Source: Vibrio sp. HDW18
GTDB lineage: Bacteria > Pseudomonadota > Gammaproteobacteria > Enterobacterales > Vibrionaceae
DNA: 64,000 nucleotides
Direction: 5' to 3'
NCBI RefSeq assembly: GCF_011306175.1
Contig: NZ_CP049913.1
Location: forward strand, 248,001-312,000
Shown here: piece after piece, positions 23,901 to 34,507 of the stretch
How the letters are laid out: every line of letters starts with the position of its first letter
How positions within the stretch are numbered: the stretch's first letter is position 1
Program-made: the position numbers and the translations under genes
The notes under the pieces: model-generated
Seen by the model: the letters and a program-made list of their open reading frames with translations, nothing else
Databases searched by the model: none
Told to the model about the DNA's origin: nothing

Positions 23901-24243
23901 TGTCAGACCCATTCATTTGGCTCATTCAAAGATGCTTTTCGCATTAGGTAGTGGTTATTTTACTGAACAAAAATCGCAATGCAACTAGCTTTCGCGTGGA
24001 AAATTTCGTGTTACGGCTCGCAAATCAATCACTTATTAGAGACTCGTTTCATAAAAAAACCGGAGGCTGGATATATCGCATATATATTATTTACTGGTGT
24101 GATAAGTATCAAGCAACCATGTTTATATGCATAATTGATGATCAACAAATCACAAGCGACGACGGTTCTTTACCTTCTTTTACTCAATAAATTTTATATT
24201 TTTACTTTCTTACTATTTTGAATTATTATTTACAGAGAATAAC
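23901..24243. other. AT-rich upstream region of vicH
   Basis: No convincing gene. Two overlapping frames of about 80 codons exist but show no family resemblance and no ribosome-binding site; one of them lies across the lysine riboswitch. The DNA becomes strongly AT-rich from about 24040 to the vicH promoter, as is common upstream of autoregulated hns genes. The lysW promoter should lie just beyond 23900 on the minus strand, but I could not pick it. Confidence 0.4.
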
Positions 24244-24272
24244 TTGTCAGAATAATAAGCTAGGTTTAGTAT
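24244..24272 (+). promoter_or_regulatory. Candidate vicH promoter
   Basis: TTGTCA (24244-24249) and TAGTAT (24267-24272) with exactly 17 bases between, in AT-rich DNA. This predicts a leader of about 28 bases before the vicH start. Confidence 0.65.
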
Positions 24273-24306
24273 TAACTCGTATCCAATTTGTGAACAGGAA
24301 ATGGTA

Positions 24307-24723
24307 ATGTCGGAAATCACTAAGACTTTATTAAATATTCGTAGCCTACGTGCTTATGCACGCGAGCTAACTCTTGAACAACTAGAAGAAGCGTTAGATA
24401 AATTAACGCTTGTGGTTGGAGAGCGTAAAGAGGCAGAAGCAGACGAAATGGCAGCTCGTGCCGAGCAAGATGCGAAATTAGCAGCGATTGCAGAACAAAT
24501 GGCAAAAGATGGAATTGACCTAGAAGCGCTTATTTCTGCGCTGTCTGGCGAAACCAAAATGAAAGCCAAAAGCAGCAAAGGCAAACGCGCACCTCGTCCT
24601 GCTAAATACAAGTATATCGACACTAATGGTGAAGAGAAAACTTGGACAGGCCAAGGTCGCACACCTTTAGCGATTCAAAAAGCACTCGATGCGGGTAAAT
24701 CTTTGGACATTTTTGCTATTTAA
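24307..24723 (+). CDS. vicH: H-NS family nucleoid protein VicH
   Basis: A 138-residue H-NS protein. The N-terminal oligomerisation region (about 1-85) is highly charged and predicted coiled coil. A basic linker (KAKSSKGKRAPRPAKYKY) leads to the C-terminal DNA-binding domain with WTGQGRTPLAIQKAL, the conserved hook that reads AT-rich minor grooves. VicH silences AT-rich and virulence DNA in Vibrio. I chose ATG 24307 (MSEITKT) over ATG 24301 because AGGA lies at proper distance for the later one. The gene is monocistronic. Confidence 0.95.
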   Translation: MSEITKTLLNIRSLRAYARELTLEQLEEALDKLTLVVGERKEAEADEMAARAEQDAKLAAIAEQMAKDGIDLEALISALSGETKMKAKSSKGKRAPRPAKYKYIDTNGEEKTWTGQGRTPLAIQKALDAGKSLDIFAI

Positions 24724-24754
24724 TTGCAAATTAACTATTCCAAAGCATTTAGTT

Positions 24755-24786
24755 ATAAAAAAGGCTCCGAAATGGAGCCTTTTTTA
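24755..24786. terminator. Bidirectional terminator between vicH and gsk
   Basis: AAGGCTCC (24761-24768) pairs with GGAGCCTT (24774-24781), with A and T runs on the two sides. It serves the convergent vicH and gsk genes. Confidence 0.9.
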
Positions 24787-26091
24787 TTATCGTTCCCAAT
24801 ACGCCTCTTCGAGGCTATCTTCACGCTCAGGAAGCCCCCGCGATAAACGAGGAGAATGTTGTACCAATACTTCATAACTCGCACGGTTAGAATATTTACA
24901 CACCTGAGAAAAAGAAGAATAAGTCAAAAATTCATGTTGATGCTTGCTCGAGTTAGGCACATTTTCTTTATGATATTTATTGGCCGCCATATCGTGTAAT
25001 AACGCTGATAATGCAGCATCTCCAGCACCATTAGTATTTTTTATCTTCTCTGGTCCACCCATATACGGCGAAATGTGCGAATAAACCCGAATAGGATTTA
25101 TACAACTCTCTTTACGCACTGGGCGACTAAATTCATAGCGGTTAAATTCTGCCACTGAACCCGGTAATAATGGTAACGAGGTTTGACGTTTCGCGGAATC
25201 TTCCGTGTATCCGGCCATAAATAAACCCACAGGCCCAGCCGTACACAGCACTAAATCGACCCAATCCAAGGCCTTATCTGAAGCGGCTAGCGGATCACTT
25301 TCACCAGTTAGTGCTAAAGCCTCGTCCTCGTTCATCGCCACTACAGTGACATGTTCACGTAAAAATTCTTGCCAAAATTGTGGATCATCTTGAATTACAA
25401 ATTTTGTACCTAAAGTTAATACCACTGGCACATCATGTTTTTTTGCATACTCAATGGCACGCATGGTCGCCTCTGGCATCGGATCGCCAGATTTACAGCG
25501 CACTAAATAAGCGGTAATCACTAAAGCGGAGGCACTGGCAAATATTTTTTCCGGAATACTTTCTGGGTGTAATTGGTTCATTTGCCCTTCGCTGATCGCG
25601 AAAGTGCGTTCACCCTCTTCGGTGATCAACGCAAAACAGCGACCGATCGCACCATCAACACCTTGTAAATAGTTAAGATCCACACGACTAGAAGTGTTGC
25701 ACAAATAACGATAGCCATAACTGCCAATTTTAATATCTTGGCTCATTACTCCAAGTAACGTCGAACGATCGTCAGCCAATACAGAGTAGTTATGTAACGT
25801 ATTGCCGATGGTACCACCCGCATACTCATTAGTGATTAAACCATGATGTTTTAATTCGTTATACAGTGCTTCTGCCGTCTGATCATCAATCACTAATGAA
25901 TGCCCTTTACTCAAGCCATAACGTTCGATCAGAGCTGAATCAACCTTAGCCTCAATATCCACCAGAGTTTGATCAATACCGATAATATGCGTGCGCGCCA
26001 TCTTCTTATTTTCTTGCGCTTGAATGACCAAAGGGTCACGCGCATGAACTGGAAAATAATGCTTAGATTTGCGTTGGCCAGGAAATTTCAT
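24787..26091 (-). CDS. gsk: Inosine-guanosine kinase
   Basis: A 434-residue PfkB/ribokinase-family nucleoside kinase. It has an N-terminal extension MKFPGQRKSKHYFPVHARDPL typical of Gsk, substrate-side YAGGTIGNTLHN, and the anion-hole/catalytic NTNGAGDAALSALLHD near residue 355. It phosphorylates guanosine and inosine for purine salvage. It is transcribed alone. A TTGCTG-N17-TAGAAT promoter with a perfect PurR-type palindrome just upstream is described separately, linking the gene to purine control. Confidence 0.93.
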   Translation of the reverse strand: MKFPGQRKSKHYFPVHARDPLVIQAQENKKMARTHIIGIDQTLVDIEAKVDSALIERYGLSKGHSLVIDDQTAEALYNELKHHGLITNEYAGGTIGNTLHNYSVLADDRSTLLGVMSQDIKIGSYGYRYLCNTSSRVDLNYLQGVDGAIGRCFALITEEGERTFAISEGQMNQLHPESIPEKIFASASALVITAYLVRCKSGDPMPEATMRAIEYAKKHDVPVVLTLGTKFVIQDDPQFWQEFLREHVTVVAMNEDEALALTGESDPLAASDKALDWVDLVLCTAGPVGLFMAGYTEDSAKRQTSLPLLPGSVAEFNRYEFSRPVRKESCINPIRVYSHISPYMGGPEKIKNTNGAGDAALSALLHDMAANKYHKENVPNSSKHQHEFLTYSSFSQVCKYSNRASYEVLVQHSPRLSRGLPEREDSLEEAYWER

Positions 26092-26127
26092 AAAGGTTAC
26101 TTGAGGTCAAGGAGAAAAAGAGCGCCG

Positions 26128-26156
26128 ATTCTACCGTGCCGCTTGTAGTGCAGCAA
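26128..26156 (-). promoter_or_regulatory. Candidate gsk promoter
   Basis: On the minus strand TTGCTG (26156-26151) and TAGAAT (26133-26128) are separated by 17 bases, about 37 bases before the gsk start codon. Confidence 0.6.
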
Positions 26157-26169
26157 CTGAGGAAAAAAT

Positions 26170-26183
26170 AGCAAACGTTTGCT
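26170..26183. promoter_or_regulatory. PurR-type operator upstream of gsk
   Basis: AGCAAACGTTTGCT is a perfect 14-bp palindrome matching the core of the PurR box (GCAAACGTTTGC). It lies 14 bases beyond the -35 of the gsk promoter and 172 bases before mnmA. The position suits purine repression of gsk; regulation is inferred. Confidence 0.7.
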
Positions 26184-26315
26184 CTGTGTGGTTTTATTTG
26201 AAAACTTTTCAATAGCACTGGTAGCACAAGAGATTCAATGAGTTAGTAGGATTGTAACCAATGCCAGTGAAGTGTGATTGCGGTCGCGGATCTGTCCTCG
26301 AAAAATTCTTTCTGT

Positions 26316-26321
26316 TAGAAT
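26316..26321 (+). promoter_or_regulatory. Candidate extended -10 promoter of mnmA
   Basis: TGTTAGAAT (26313-26321) is an extended -10 with a good hexamer TAGAAT, 33 bases before the mnmA start. The -35 position is poor, as often with TGn promoters. Confidence 0.45.
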
Positions 26322-26354
26322 CTTGCTCCAAGTTAATTGAGTGGTAGATAAGTG

Positions 26355-27467
26355 ATGTCTGTAGAGCACGCAAACAGCCAAAAAAAAGTGATTGTCGGTA
26401 TGTCTGGAGGGGTTGATTCCTCTGTTTCAGCCTATCTTCTCAAACAGCAGGGTTACCAAGTGGAAGGCCTGTTTATGAAAAACTGGGAAGAAGACGATAA
26501 CGAAGAATATTGCACTGCAGCAGAAGATTTAGCCGATGCTCAGGCGGTGTGTGATAAGCTCAACATTCCACTGCATACCATTAACTTTGCCGCCGAATAT
26601 TGGGATAACGTGTTTGAGTACTTCTTGGCCGAATATAAAGCCGGCCGTACTCCTAACCCAGATATTCTGTGCAATAAAGAGATCAAATTTAAAGCCTTCT
26701 TAGAATTTGCTGATGAAGTGCTTGATGCCGATTACATCGCGATGGGCCACTATGTGCGACGCACCTTCCCGTCAGCGGGTGAAAAACCACAAATGCTGCG
26801 CGGCTTAGACAGCAATAAAGATCAAAGTTACTTCCTTTATACACTCAGTCATGAGCAGGTAGCGCGCAGCCTGTTCCCTGTCGGCGATCTGGAAAAGCCG
26901 GAAGTACGCCGCATTGCCGAAGAGCAGGGGCTGATCACCGCGAAAAAGAAAGATTCGACTGGTATCTGTTTTATCGGTGAGCGCAAGTTTACCGACTTCT
27001 TAGCTCGCTATTTACCGGCTCAACCAGGTAAAATTGAGACTCCGGAAGGTAAAGTGATTGGCGAACACCAAGGCTTGATGTATCACACGCTCGGACAGCG
27101 TAAAGGTCTGCATATTGGTGGAATGAAAGAGTGTAGTGAGCAGCCATGGTATGTGGCAGAGAAAGATCTCAAGCGCAATGTGTTGATTGCGGTACAAGGT
27201 GCCGATCATCCACTGCTGCAATCGCAGGGTTTGATTGCTTCGCAACTGCATTGGGTTAACCGCATGCCGATCACAGAGCCGCTGCGTTGCAGCATCAAAA
27301 CGCGTTATCGCCAAACCGACATTGCTTGCACCATTATCCCACTCAGTGATGATCAGATAAAAGTGATGTTTGACCAACCACAAGTGGCGGTCACTCCGGG
27401 ACAATCGGCGGTATTTTATCAAGATGATGTCTGCCTTGGTGGCGGTATTATTGAACAGCGCATTTGA
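26355..27467 (+). CDS. mnmA: tRNA 2-thiouridylase MnmA
   Basis: A 370-residue ATP-pyrophosphatase that inserts sulfur at wobble U34 of Lys, Glu and Gln tRNAs. The PP-loop SGGVDSS is at residues 17-23; the catalytic cysteines are in [13 protein letters not shown] and [13 protein letters not shown]. Length is normal. ATG 26355 is chosen over GTG one codon upstream. It begins the mnmA-hflD-purB cluster, an arrangement also seen in E. coli. Confidence 0.96.
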   Translation: MSVEHANSQKKVIVGMSGGVDSSVSAYLLKQQGYQVEGLFMKNWEEDDNEEYCTAAEDLADAQAVCDKLNIPLHTINFAAEYWDNVFEYFLAEYKAGRTPNPDILCNKEIKFKAFLEFADEVLDADYIAMGHYVRRTFPSAGEKPQMLRGLDSNKDQSYFLYTLSHEQVARSLFPVGDLEKPEVRRIAEEQGLITAKKKDSTGICFIGERKFTDFLARYLPAQPGKIETPEGKVIGEHQGLMYHTLGQRKGLHIGGMKECSEQPWYVAEKDLKRNVLIAVQGADHPLLQSQGLIASQLHWVNRMPITEPLRCSIKTRYRQTDIACTIIPLSDDQIKVMFDQPQVAVTPGQSAVFYQDDVCLGGGIIEQRI

Positions 27468-27490
27468 TAGTCAATTTTTAGGAGATTTAC

Positions 27491-28108
27491 GTGGCTAATG
27501 CAATTTACGATCGTACCCTCGCTTTTGCTGGCCTGTGCCAAGCAGTGACATTGGTTCAACAGATCGCCAAAAATGGCCATTGTGATCCTGATGCGTTTGC
27601 AACTTCGCTAAAAGCTATTACCTGCACTAACCCAAGTAATACTCTGGCCGTGTTCGGCCATGAACATCAACTCAAACTCGGCTTGGCGTGTCTCGTCAAA
27701 GGTATTGATAGCACACCCGCAGGTAGCGAAATTACGCGTTATTTGATCAGCCTGATGGCACTTGAACGTAAGTTAAGTGGCCGTCGCGATACGATGAACC
27801 AACTGGGCGATCGCATTCAAATGATCGAGCGTCAGCTTGAGCATTTTGACCTATTTAATGATCAGATGATCAGTAACCTTGCCAGTATTTATCTCGATGT
27901 GATAAGTCCGATCGGACCGCGCATTCAAGTCACCGGCACCCCATCGGTGTTACAGCTCACCACTAACCAACACAAAGTACGCGCGCTACTGTTATCAGGG
28001 ATCCGCTGCGCAGTATTGTGGCGTCAGGTTGGTGGACGTCGTCGTCACCTGATTTTTGGTCGCAAAAAAATGATCGAACAGGCGCAGATTTTGTTAGCGC
28101 GAATCTAA
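27491..28108 (+). CDS. hflD: HflD, lysogenization regulator / high-frequency-lysogenization protein
   Basis: A 205-residue all-helical HflD family protein: [26 protein letters not shown] at the start, [15 protein letters not shown] in the centre, and [32 protein letters not shown] near the end. In E. coli it associates with the inner membrane and binds phage lambda CII; its housekeeping role is unclear. Translation starts at GTG 27491 behind a good TAGGAGA site. It sits 23 bases after mnmA and 57 before purB. Confidence 0.95.
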   Translation: MANAIYDRTLAFAGLCQAVTLVQQIAKNGHCDPDAFATSLKAITCTNPSNTLAVFGHEHQLKLGLACLVKGIDSTPAGSEITRYLISLMALERKLSGRRDTMNQLGDRIQMIERQLEHFDLFNDQMISNLASIYLDVISPIGPRIQVTGTPSVLQLTTNQHKVRALLLSGIRCAVLWRQVGGRRRHLIFGRKKMIEQAQILLARI

Positions 28109-28144
28109 GTGATGACCCCCAACTCGAATTACTCACACCTTTAA

Positions 28145-29536
<1,392 letters not shown>

Positions 29537-29563
29537 TCTGAATACCAGAGAAGACAAATGATC

Positions 29564-29595
29564 AAGGGGAGCCGCGAGGCTCCCCTTGTTTTTAA
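29564..29595. terminator. Terminator after purB
   Basis: AAGGGGAGCC and GGCTCCCCTT form a perfect stem around a CGCGA-type loop and are followed by GTTTTTAA. It lies between convergent purB and the DUF3833 lipoprotein gene. Confidence 0.88.
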
Positions 29596-29613
29596 ATCTC
29601 AGTGTGACTGATT

Positions 29614-30141
29614 TTACTCCTGCTTTTCAAAAAATAGCGTTATTCGCCCAACCTCAAAGCCAAATTTGCGAATTTTGGTTAAATTGAATAGCCGCTTTTC
29701 ATCTTGGCGATATAACCAATCATCAAAGTGGACCAATACTTCGCTACTGTTACGTTTCAGCATAAAATCATATTGCCAGCGCAGCGCATTACCAACTTCT
29801 TCCCCACGAGCAGCCCCGACGATATCATCGGCATGGCCTTGATACTGATCAGCTCCAGTCCGACTAATCGTCCAGATCCGCTGATCCATTTCGCCATCAT
29901 CAAAGACAAAGTCCTCCACCAGGATCAGTTGATCATTTTCCACTCGGCCTTCAATCGTTACGGTAAAACGTCGGGTTTGCTTATTGGTATAATCTTGTAC
30001 CATTCCCCACGCATGAGTCGTACCTAAAAAATAATTAAACAGATCAAACTTAGGCGTGGCAGCGCGATATTCATGAATATCTGCCGAGCAGCCCCACAGC
30101 CAACCTAAAGTGAGCAGTAAACCACTTTTCCAGAGTTTCAT
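29614..30141 (-). CDS. DUF3833 lipoprotein
   Basis: 175 residues. The N-terminal signal ends LGWLWGCSAD, giving a lipobox with Cys at about residue 18, so the protein is probably an outer-membrane lipoprotein. The body has FNYFLGTTHAWGMVQDYTNKQTRRFTVTIEG and FVFDDGEMDQRIWTI, segments of the DUF3833 family (lipocalin-like beta fold). Function is unknown. It is the last gene of the eight-gene operon and overlaps the chalcone-isomerase-like gene by four bases (ATGA). The operon context suggests a role in envelope lipid handling under oxidative stress; this is inference. Confidence 0.85.
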   Translation of the reverse strand: MKLWKSGLLLTLGWLWGCSADIHEYRAATPKFDLFNYFLGTTHAWGMVQDYTNKQTRRFTVTIEGRVENDQLILVEDFVFDDGEMDQRIWTISRTGADQYQGHADDIVGAARGEEVGNALRWQYDFMLKRNSSEVLVHFDDWLYRQDEKRLFNLTKIRKFGFEVGRITLFFEKQE

Positions 30142-30704
30142 TGTCGATTAACTCCTATTAATTGATTGCGTAGCATTAAATATTCAGTTTGTGGTGATAA
30201 CCAGATCGAGAGAAAAGCATCATTAAATGCTTCATCACTGATCTTACCGATCGAACGCTCATCCTCTTGCTGGCGATAAAAAAAGAACTCTCCATCTTTT
30301 CCATCAGAAACATAGACCAAACGATCTCCGCTTAAAATATTCGGAAAAATTTGCTGTAAATTGGCCAACCCAGCTTGGCTAATCGTCGAAGCAATGCCGA
30401 GCTTACGCCACTGATTTTGAGTGGCTTCAATCAATTCCTGACGACTGATGGCGCGCAAATAAGTAATTTCTAATGCCATCGGATGTGGTGAAATATCTTG
30501 AGATTCTTGGTATTGACCGGTCGGCGTTCTCAGTTGTGCAGTGTAAATATCAAACAAAATCCAAGAAAGTGTCGCTTGCCCAACAATCGGCCAGTCGTGC
30601 CATCGACTCGCAACCAACTCCACCGGGACGGCTGCTTTAAGCATGCTGATATAACTGATACCACAAGTCAGCATAACTAATTTAACTATTGGTGGTTTTT
30701 TCAT
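30138..30704 (-). CDS. Chalcone isomerase-like exported protein
   Basis: 188 residues with an N-terminal hydrophobic signal-like segment (KLVMLTCGISYISMLKAA), then AVPVELVASRWHDWPIVGQATLSWILFDIYTAQLRTPTGQY. It fits the bacterial chalcone_isomerase-like family (PF16036), which has the chalcone isomerase fold but no known enzyme activity. It probably acts in the periplasm. Its start overlaps the end of the DUF2878 gene by 23 bases. The ATG at 30704 has an AAGG about nine bases upstream. Confidence 0.8.
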   Translation of the reverse strand: MKKPPIVKLVMLTCGISYISMLKAAVPVELVASRWHDWPIVGQATLSWILFDIYTAQLRTPTGQYQESQDISPHPMALEITYLRAISRQELIEATQNQWRKLGIASTISQAGLANLQQIFPNILSGDRLVYVSDGKDGEFFFYRQQEDERSIGKISDEAFNDAFLSIWLSPQTEYLMLRNQLIGVNRQ

Positions 30705-31176
30705 ACTTCATGACCTTGATTAACAACCAAGTTATTGCGAGCCATTGCAAAAATACCACTCCCAATACAAGCCAGTGTGAAGATAGCCAACTGACCGCAC
30801 CAGCTCGATAGCCAACCCAATAACTTAAACTACCTAAGCCACCACCTACGACACACAATATCGGCTTTGGATAACGATTGAGTGGTGGGATTAAATAAGC
30901 CGCATACCATGAAAATGCGAACCATAGCGCAACCAACCAGAGTGGTACCTGTTGATCAGAAAAGATAAATAATCCCAAGCTTAGATTGCCATAATCAATC
31001 ACAATGCCGAGTAAGGCGACCCAAACCATGTTGATTAATAAGGGATGGCGCTGGATCATCGCCCATCCATAAGCCATAACGACCAGTCCAGTGGTAAACC
31101 ATAACCACCTTTGCTGACCGAATACGGCCATCGCCCATATCAAGTCAAACCAGATGGAACTTAATAGCAGAGACAT
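30682..31176 (-). CDS. DUF2878 integral membrane protein
   Basis: 164 residues, almost all hydrophobic, with about five or six membrane segments (for example RWLWFTTGLVVMAYGWAMI and LPLWLVALWFAFSWYAAYLIPPLNRYP). It matches the small DUF2878 family found next to cfa-like genes. Function is unknown. The frame can be extended to a TTG at 31194 inside the preceding gene; ATG 31176 is preferred because it follows the cfa stop by five bases. It belongs to the eight-gene operon. Confidence 0.78.
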   Translation of the reverse strand: MSLLLSSIWFDLIWAMAVFGQQRWLWFTTGLVVMAYGWAMIQRHPLLINMVWVALLGIVIDYGNLSLGLFIFSDQQVPLWLVALWFAFSWYAAYLIPPLNRYPKPILCVVGGGLGSLSYWVGYRAGAVSWLSSHWLVLGVVFLQWLAITWLLIKVMKYEKTTNS

Positions 31177-31180
31177 AGAC

Positions 31181-32422
31181 TTAATCTCGCTCAAAAGTGA
31201 GATGAATCGTGCTAATGCTGCGCGCTAAGAAGCCCCCTTCACAGTAGCAAAAATAGTAATGCCACATGCGAATAAAGCGTTCGTCATAACCGAGCTCACG
31301 CACTTTGGGTAACTGCTGTTCAAAACGTTCACGCCAATGTTGTAGCGTTAAGGCATAATCGAGCCCAATATCGAATAGATCACGCACAATAAATCCGGTG
31401 TGCTTGGTCGCTAAATCTGTCAGCACAGAGATAGAAGGTAAAAACCCGCCAGGGAAGATATATTTTTGAATAAAATCAACATTATTGCTGTAACTCACAT
31501 AGCGTTGATCCGCAATGGTAATCGCCTGTAGTGCCATTTTTCCATGCGGTTTCAATAGGGCATAGCATTGGCTCAAAAATGTGGGTAGGAAGGCTTTACC
31601 CACCGCCTCGATCATCTCGATAGAAACCAGCTTGTCATATTGTCCAACCAGCAAACGATAATCTTGTTTCAGTAAGGTGATGTGGTTATACAAACCTAAT
31701 GCACTAATTTTTTGCTGAGTATATGCAAACTGCTGTTCGGAGATGGTGGTCGTGGTGACCTTACAACCGTAGTTTTGGGCCATATAAATCGCCATCGCGC
31801 CCCAACCCGTACCAATTTCCAACACATGATCACTCGATTTAAGCTGTAACTGATCACACAAGCGCTGCATTTTTGCTTGTTGAGCTTGCTCTAATGAAAA
31901 ATGTTTGTGTGTAAATAATGCGCTAGAGTAAAGCATCGTCTGATCTAGAAACAGTTGGTATAACGAATTGCCCAAATCGTAATGTTGATGAATATTCTCT
32001 TGAGCTTGCTCAAGCGTGTTGCGTTTTAGCCAATGCGCTAACCTATTGAGCCATTGAGTAACACGATTACTCTGGCTTTCCAGTTTATCTAACGCCGCAA
32101 AATTGATTGCCATTAATTGCATCAAGGCACTCAGATTAGGACTATCCCACCAGCCATCCATATAAGCTTCTGCGGCAGCAATACTGCCACCTTTTAACAC
32201 TCGCTGATAAAAATCAGGATGCTTTACTTCAATAACGGCATGAATGGTATTTAATCCATCTCGGCCAAATTGCTCACAACGGGGTTGGGTTTGACCCGCA
32301 ATATGTTCGACGAGCGTTAAGTTGCCTTCAAGCGATGATAATGCGCGATAAATAACGCTACGGGCACCTTTTTGCCAGCGGCTGAAAGAAGCTGAGATTG
32401 CCATCGATGAGCTATTTACCAT
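31181..32422 (-). CDS. Cyclopropane-fatty-acyl-phospholipid synthase-like methyltransferase
   Basis: About 413 residues. The C-terminal half is a SAM-dependent methyltransferase with motif I VLEIGTGWGAMAIYMAQNYG, preceded by ENIHQHYDLGNSLYQLFLD and followed by MLYSSALF and SIEMIEAVGKAFLPTF, all typical of the Cfa/mycolic acid cyclase family. The N-terminal part contains GGSIAAAEAYMDGWWDSPNLSALM. It should modify unsaturated acyl chains of membrane phospholipids. This paralogue, linked to DUF1365 and an FAD amine oxidase, is distinct from the growth-phase Cfa and may make a different product such as a furan fatty acid precursor. ATG 32422 has AAGGAG seven bases upstream. Confidence 0.87.
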   Translation of the reverse strand: MVNSSSMAISASFSRWQKGARSVIYRALSSLEGNLTLVEHIAGQTQPRCEQFGRDGLNTIHAVIEVKHPDFYQRVLKGGSIAAAEAYMDGWWDSPNLSALMQLMAINFAALDKLESQSNRVTQWLNRLAHWLKRNTLEQAQENIHQHYDLGNSLYQLFLDQTMLYSSALFTHKHFSLEQAQQAKMQRLCDQLQLKSSDHVLEIGTGWGAMAIYMAQNYGCKVTTTTISEQQFAYTQQKISALGLYNHITLLKQDYRLLVGQYDKLVSIEMIEAVGKAFLPTFLSQCYALLKPHGKMALQAITIADQRYVSYSNNVDFIQKYIFPGGFLPSISVLTDLATKHTGFIVRDLFDIGLDYALTLQHWRERFEQQLPKVRELGYDERFIRMWHYYFCYCEGGFLARSISTIHLTFERD

Positions 32423-32433
32423 CAAGAGACTCC

Positions 32434-33219
32434 TTAATTATTGTTGTGCTCTGATTTTGGATGTGGATAAACTGGCACACCCTTACGCCATAATTTAAAG
32501 GCGTGCCAATAGATCCCCACCATTACCTTTACCGCCATGATGGGAGTTTTGAACAACTGAAATAATAGATTAGTGGTTACCAATGGTTGTGCTTGCATGG
32601 CTAAAGTGGCATCAAACTCTTTATTGGTGCGATGACACTCAAGATGGATCAGCACAGAATGTGTTAATGGTCGGATTTTCCAACAATACCGCTGATCAAT
32701 CGGATTAAAGGGCGAAACATGAAATGCCTTTGGATGCTGCCTTTCAATCACCGAATGGCTAGCTGCCTGATCTTGATCCAGTGCTGAAATGGCATAATAG
32801 TGCCGTTCATTCCATGGCGTATTGCTCACTTCCGCCAGCAAATAACACCAACGCAAATCGGTATCCTGCACATAATAAAAATTGACCGGACTAAAATAGA
32901 TCCCGAGATAACGCATATGTATTAGAGCCACCACTCGCCCTTCAATCCGCTCCCCCGTCAACTGCTCAATTTTATCGAGAACCGCTTGTTTAAGTGAACC
33001 TTGACCAAGATAGTCCTCACGCCGCAAGCGTGCCCAATGCCACCAACGCTCACCCATTCCCCATACGGTACTAGCCAGTTGTGGCCATTCATCTAAATCA
33101 ATACAGGGCATAAAGAGAGAATAGTTGAGATCATGTTGCACTGGAGTAAAGCGACGATGACGCACTTGACCAATCATTAAGCAACTTTGCCATTCGGTTT
33201 TACGATCAGATATCGACAT
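32434..33219 (-). CDS. DUF1365 family protein
   Basis: 261 residues with MIGQVRHRRFTPVQHDLNYSLFMPCIDLDEW, YLGIYFSPVNFYYV and NTPWNERHYYAI, segments of DUF1365, a family of unknown biochemical function nearly always beside FAD amine-oxidase-like and cfa-like genes. The start at ATG 33219 has AGGGAG seven bases upstream and overlaps the preceding gene by 14 bases; the frame extends further upstream but without support. The conserved trio suggests a shared step in fatty acid modification. Confidence 0.85.
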   Translation of the reverse strand: MSISDRKTEWQSCLMIGQVRHRRFTPVQHDLNYSLFMPCIDLDEWPQLASTVWGMGERWWHWARLRREDYLGQGSLKQAVLDKIEQLTGERIEGRVVALIHMRYLGIYFSPVNFYYVQDTDLRWCYLLAEVSNTPWNERHYYAISALDQDQAASHSVIERQHPKAFHVSPFNPIDQRYCWKIRPLTHSVLIHLECHRTNKEFDATLAMQAQPLVTTNLLFQLFKTPIMAVKVMVGIYWHAFKLWRKGVPVYPHPKSEHNNN

Positions 33220-34495
33220 TCGGCGACTCCCTACGCCCCGGCTCAGCTCGCTGTGCATAAGCTTGCAGTTGAGTCACCACATCCAATGCACTGCGTACAC
33301 CATCCTCATGGAATCCATTGTGCCAATAAGCACCACAGTACCAAGTATGGTTTACTCCGCTAATATGTGCCTTTTTCTGCTGCGCTTTAATGGCACTGTG
33401 AGAAAACACCGGATGATGGTAGCTAAAGCGAGCTAATACCTTATTGGGGTCAATATCCTCACTGCAATTAAGCGTCACGCACAACGTTTGTGGCGCTTGA
33501 ATATGCTGCAAAATATTCATGTTATAAGTCAGCGCAGGTAAACGTGTCTGTTGATCAGCCTCACCTTTTAACCAATAGTTCCACGCGGCCTTACATTTTG
33601 GCAATAGCGCACTATCGGTGTGTAAAACAACCTCATTCACCTGATAAGTTAGAGCGGAAAGTAACTGCTGTTCACTCATGCTTGGCTCGCTTAACATCGC
33701 CAGTGCCTGATCGCTGTGGCAAGCAAAAATAACTTCATCAAAAAACTCGACGTCATCATTCACCTGAATCTCAACCCCGGTTGCTAAGCGTCTCACCTGC
33801 TTAACCGCACTATTAAGATGGATCCGGTCGATAAACCCTTGTGTTAATGGCTGAATATAATTACGCGAACCACCAGGGATCACATACCACGGAGGACGCT
33901 GAGTCACATCCAGTAATCCATGGTTCAGGAAAAAACGGGCGAAAAACAGCAGTGGGAAAGCGCGCATATCAGCCAAAGAGGAAGACCAAATCGCTGCACC
34001 CATGGGTAAAATGTAGTTTTCACAAAAATAATCATCAAACTTATGCTCAGCCAAAAACTCACCAAGGGTTTGTTCATTCAGCTGTCGATGCGCTACACAG
34101 GCTTTAGTTAAGCGATTAAAGCGCAATATTTCTGCGATAAAGCGGTAAAACCGCAGGTTGAACCAATTACGTTTTTGGGCAAACAGTGTCGCCAAAGTAT
34201 GTCCATTGTACTCCAAGCCATTGGCATCGTTACGTACACTAAAACTCATCTGGGTTGGTTTACCATGCACCCCAACTTCATCCATCATTTTGATAAAGTT
34301 GGGATACGTTCTCTGGTTATACACAATAAATCCGGTATCCACCGCATATGACTTGCCCTCCAGCTCAATATCGACGGTTGCGGTGTGCCCCCCAATATAA
34401 TCATTGGCTTCAAACATTGTGATATCGTGATAACGATGCAAATAGTAACCACAAGTTAAACCTGAAATACCAGAACCAATGATTGCAATCTTCAT
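33206..34495 (-). CDS. FAD-dependent amine-oxidase-like protein
   Basis: 429 residues. The N-terminus IAIIGSGISGLTCGYYLHRYHDITMFEANDYIGGHT is a Rossmann GxGxxG dinucleotide-binding fold with the acidic residue ending strand 2. The remainder (VDTGFIVYNQRTYPNF, GAAIWSSSLADMRAFP, ALTYNMNILQH) resembles the NAD(P)/FAD amine oxidase family (PF01593). Its substrate is unknown. The conserved link with DUF1365 and cfa-like genes points to oxidation or desaturation of a membrane lipid rather than an amine. It lies 12 bases after the SDR gene in the operon. Confidence 0.86.
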   Translation of the reverse strand: MKIAIIGSGISGLTCGYYLHRYHDITMFEANDYIGGHTATVDIELEGKSYAVDTGFIVYNQRTYPNFIKMMDEVGVHGKPTQMSFSVRNDANGLEYNGHTLATLFAQKRNWFNLRFYRFIAEILRFNRLTKACVAHRQLNEQTLGEFLAEHKFDDYFCENYILPMGAAIWSSSLADMRAFPLLFFARFFLNHGLLDVTQRPPWYVIPGGSRNYIQPLTQGFIDRIHLNSAVKQVRRLATGVEIQVNDDVEFFDEVIFACHSDQALAMLSEPSMSEQQLLSALTYQVNEVVLHTDSALLPKCKAAWNYWLKGEADQQTRLPALTYNMNILQHIQAPQTLCVTLNCSEDIDPNKVLARFSYHHPVFSHSAIKAQQKKAHISGVNHTWYCGAYWHNGFHEDGVRSALDVVTQLQAYAQRAEPGRRESPNVDI

Positions 34496-34507
34496 CCAAA
34501 CTCTCCA

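Noticed and set aside
23667-23912. An 81-codon minus-strand frame upstream of lysW
   Set aside because: It runs through the lysine riboswitch, whose conserved RNA blocks explain the sequence better; no ribosome-binding site.
23951-24190. A 79-codon plus-strand frame before vicH
   Set aside because: AT-rich promoter DNA, no family resemblance, no ribosome-binding site.
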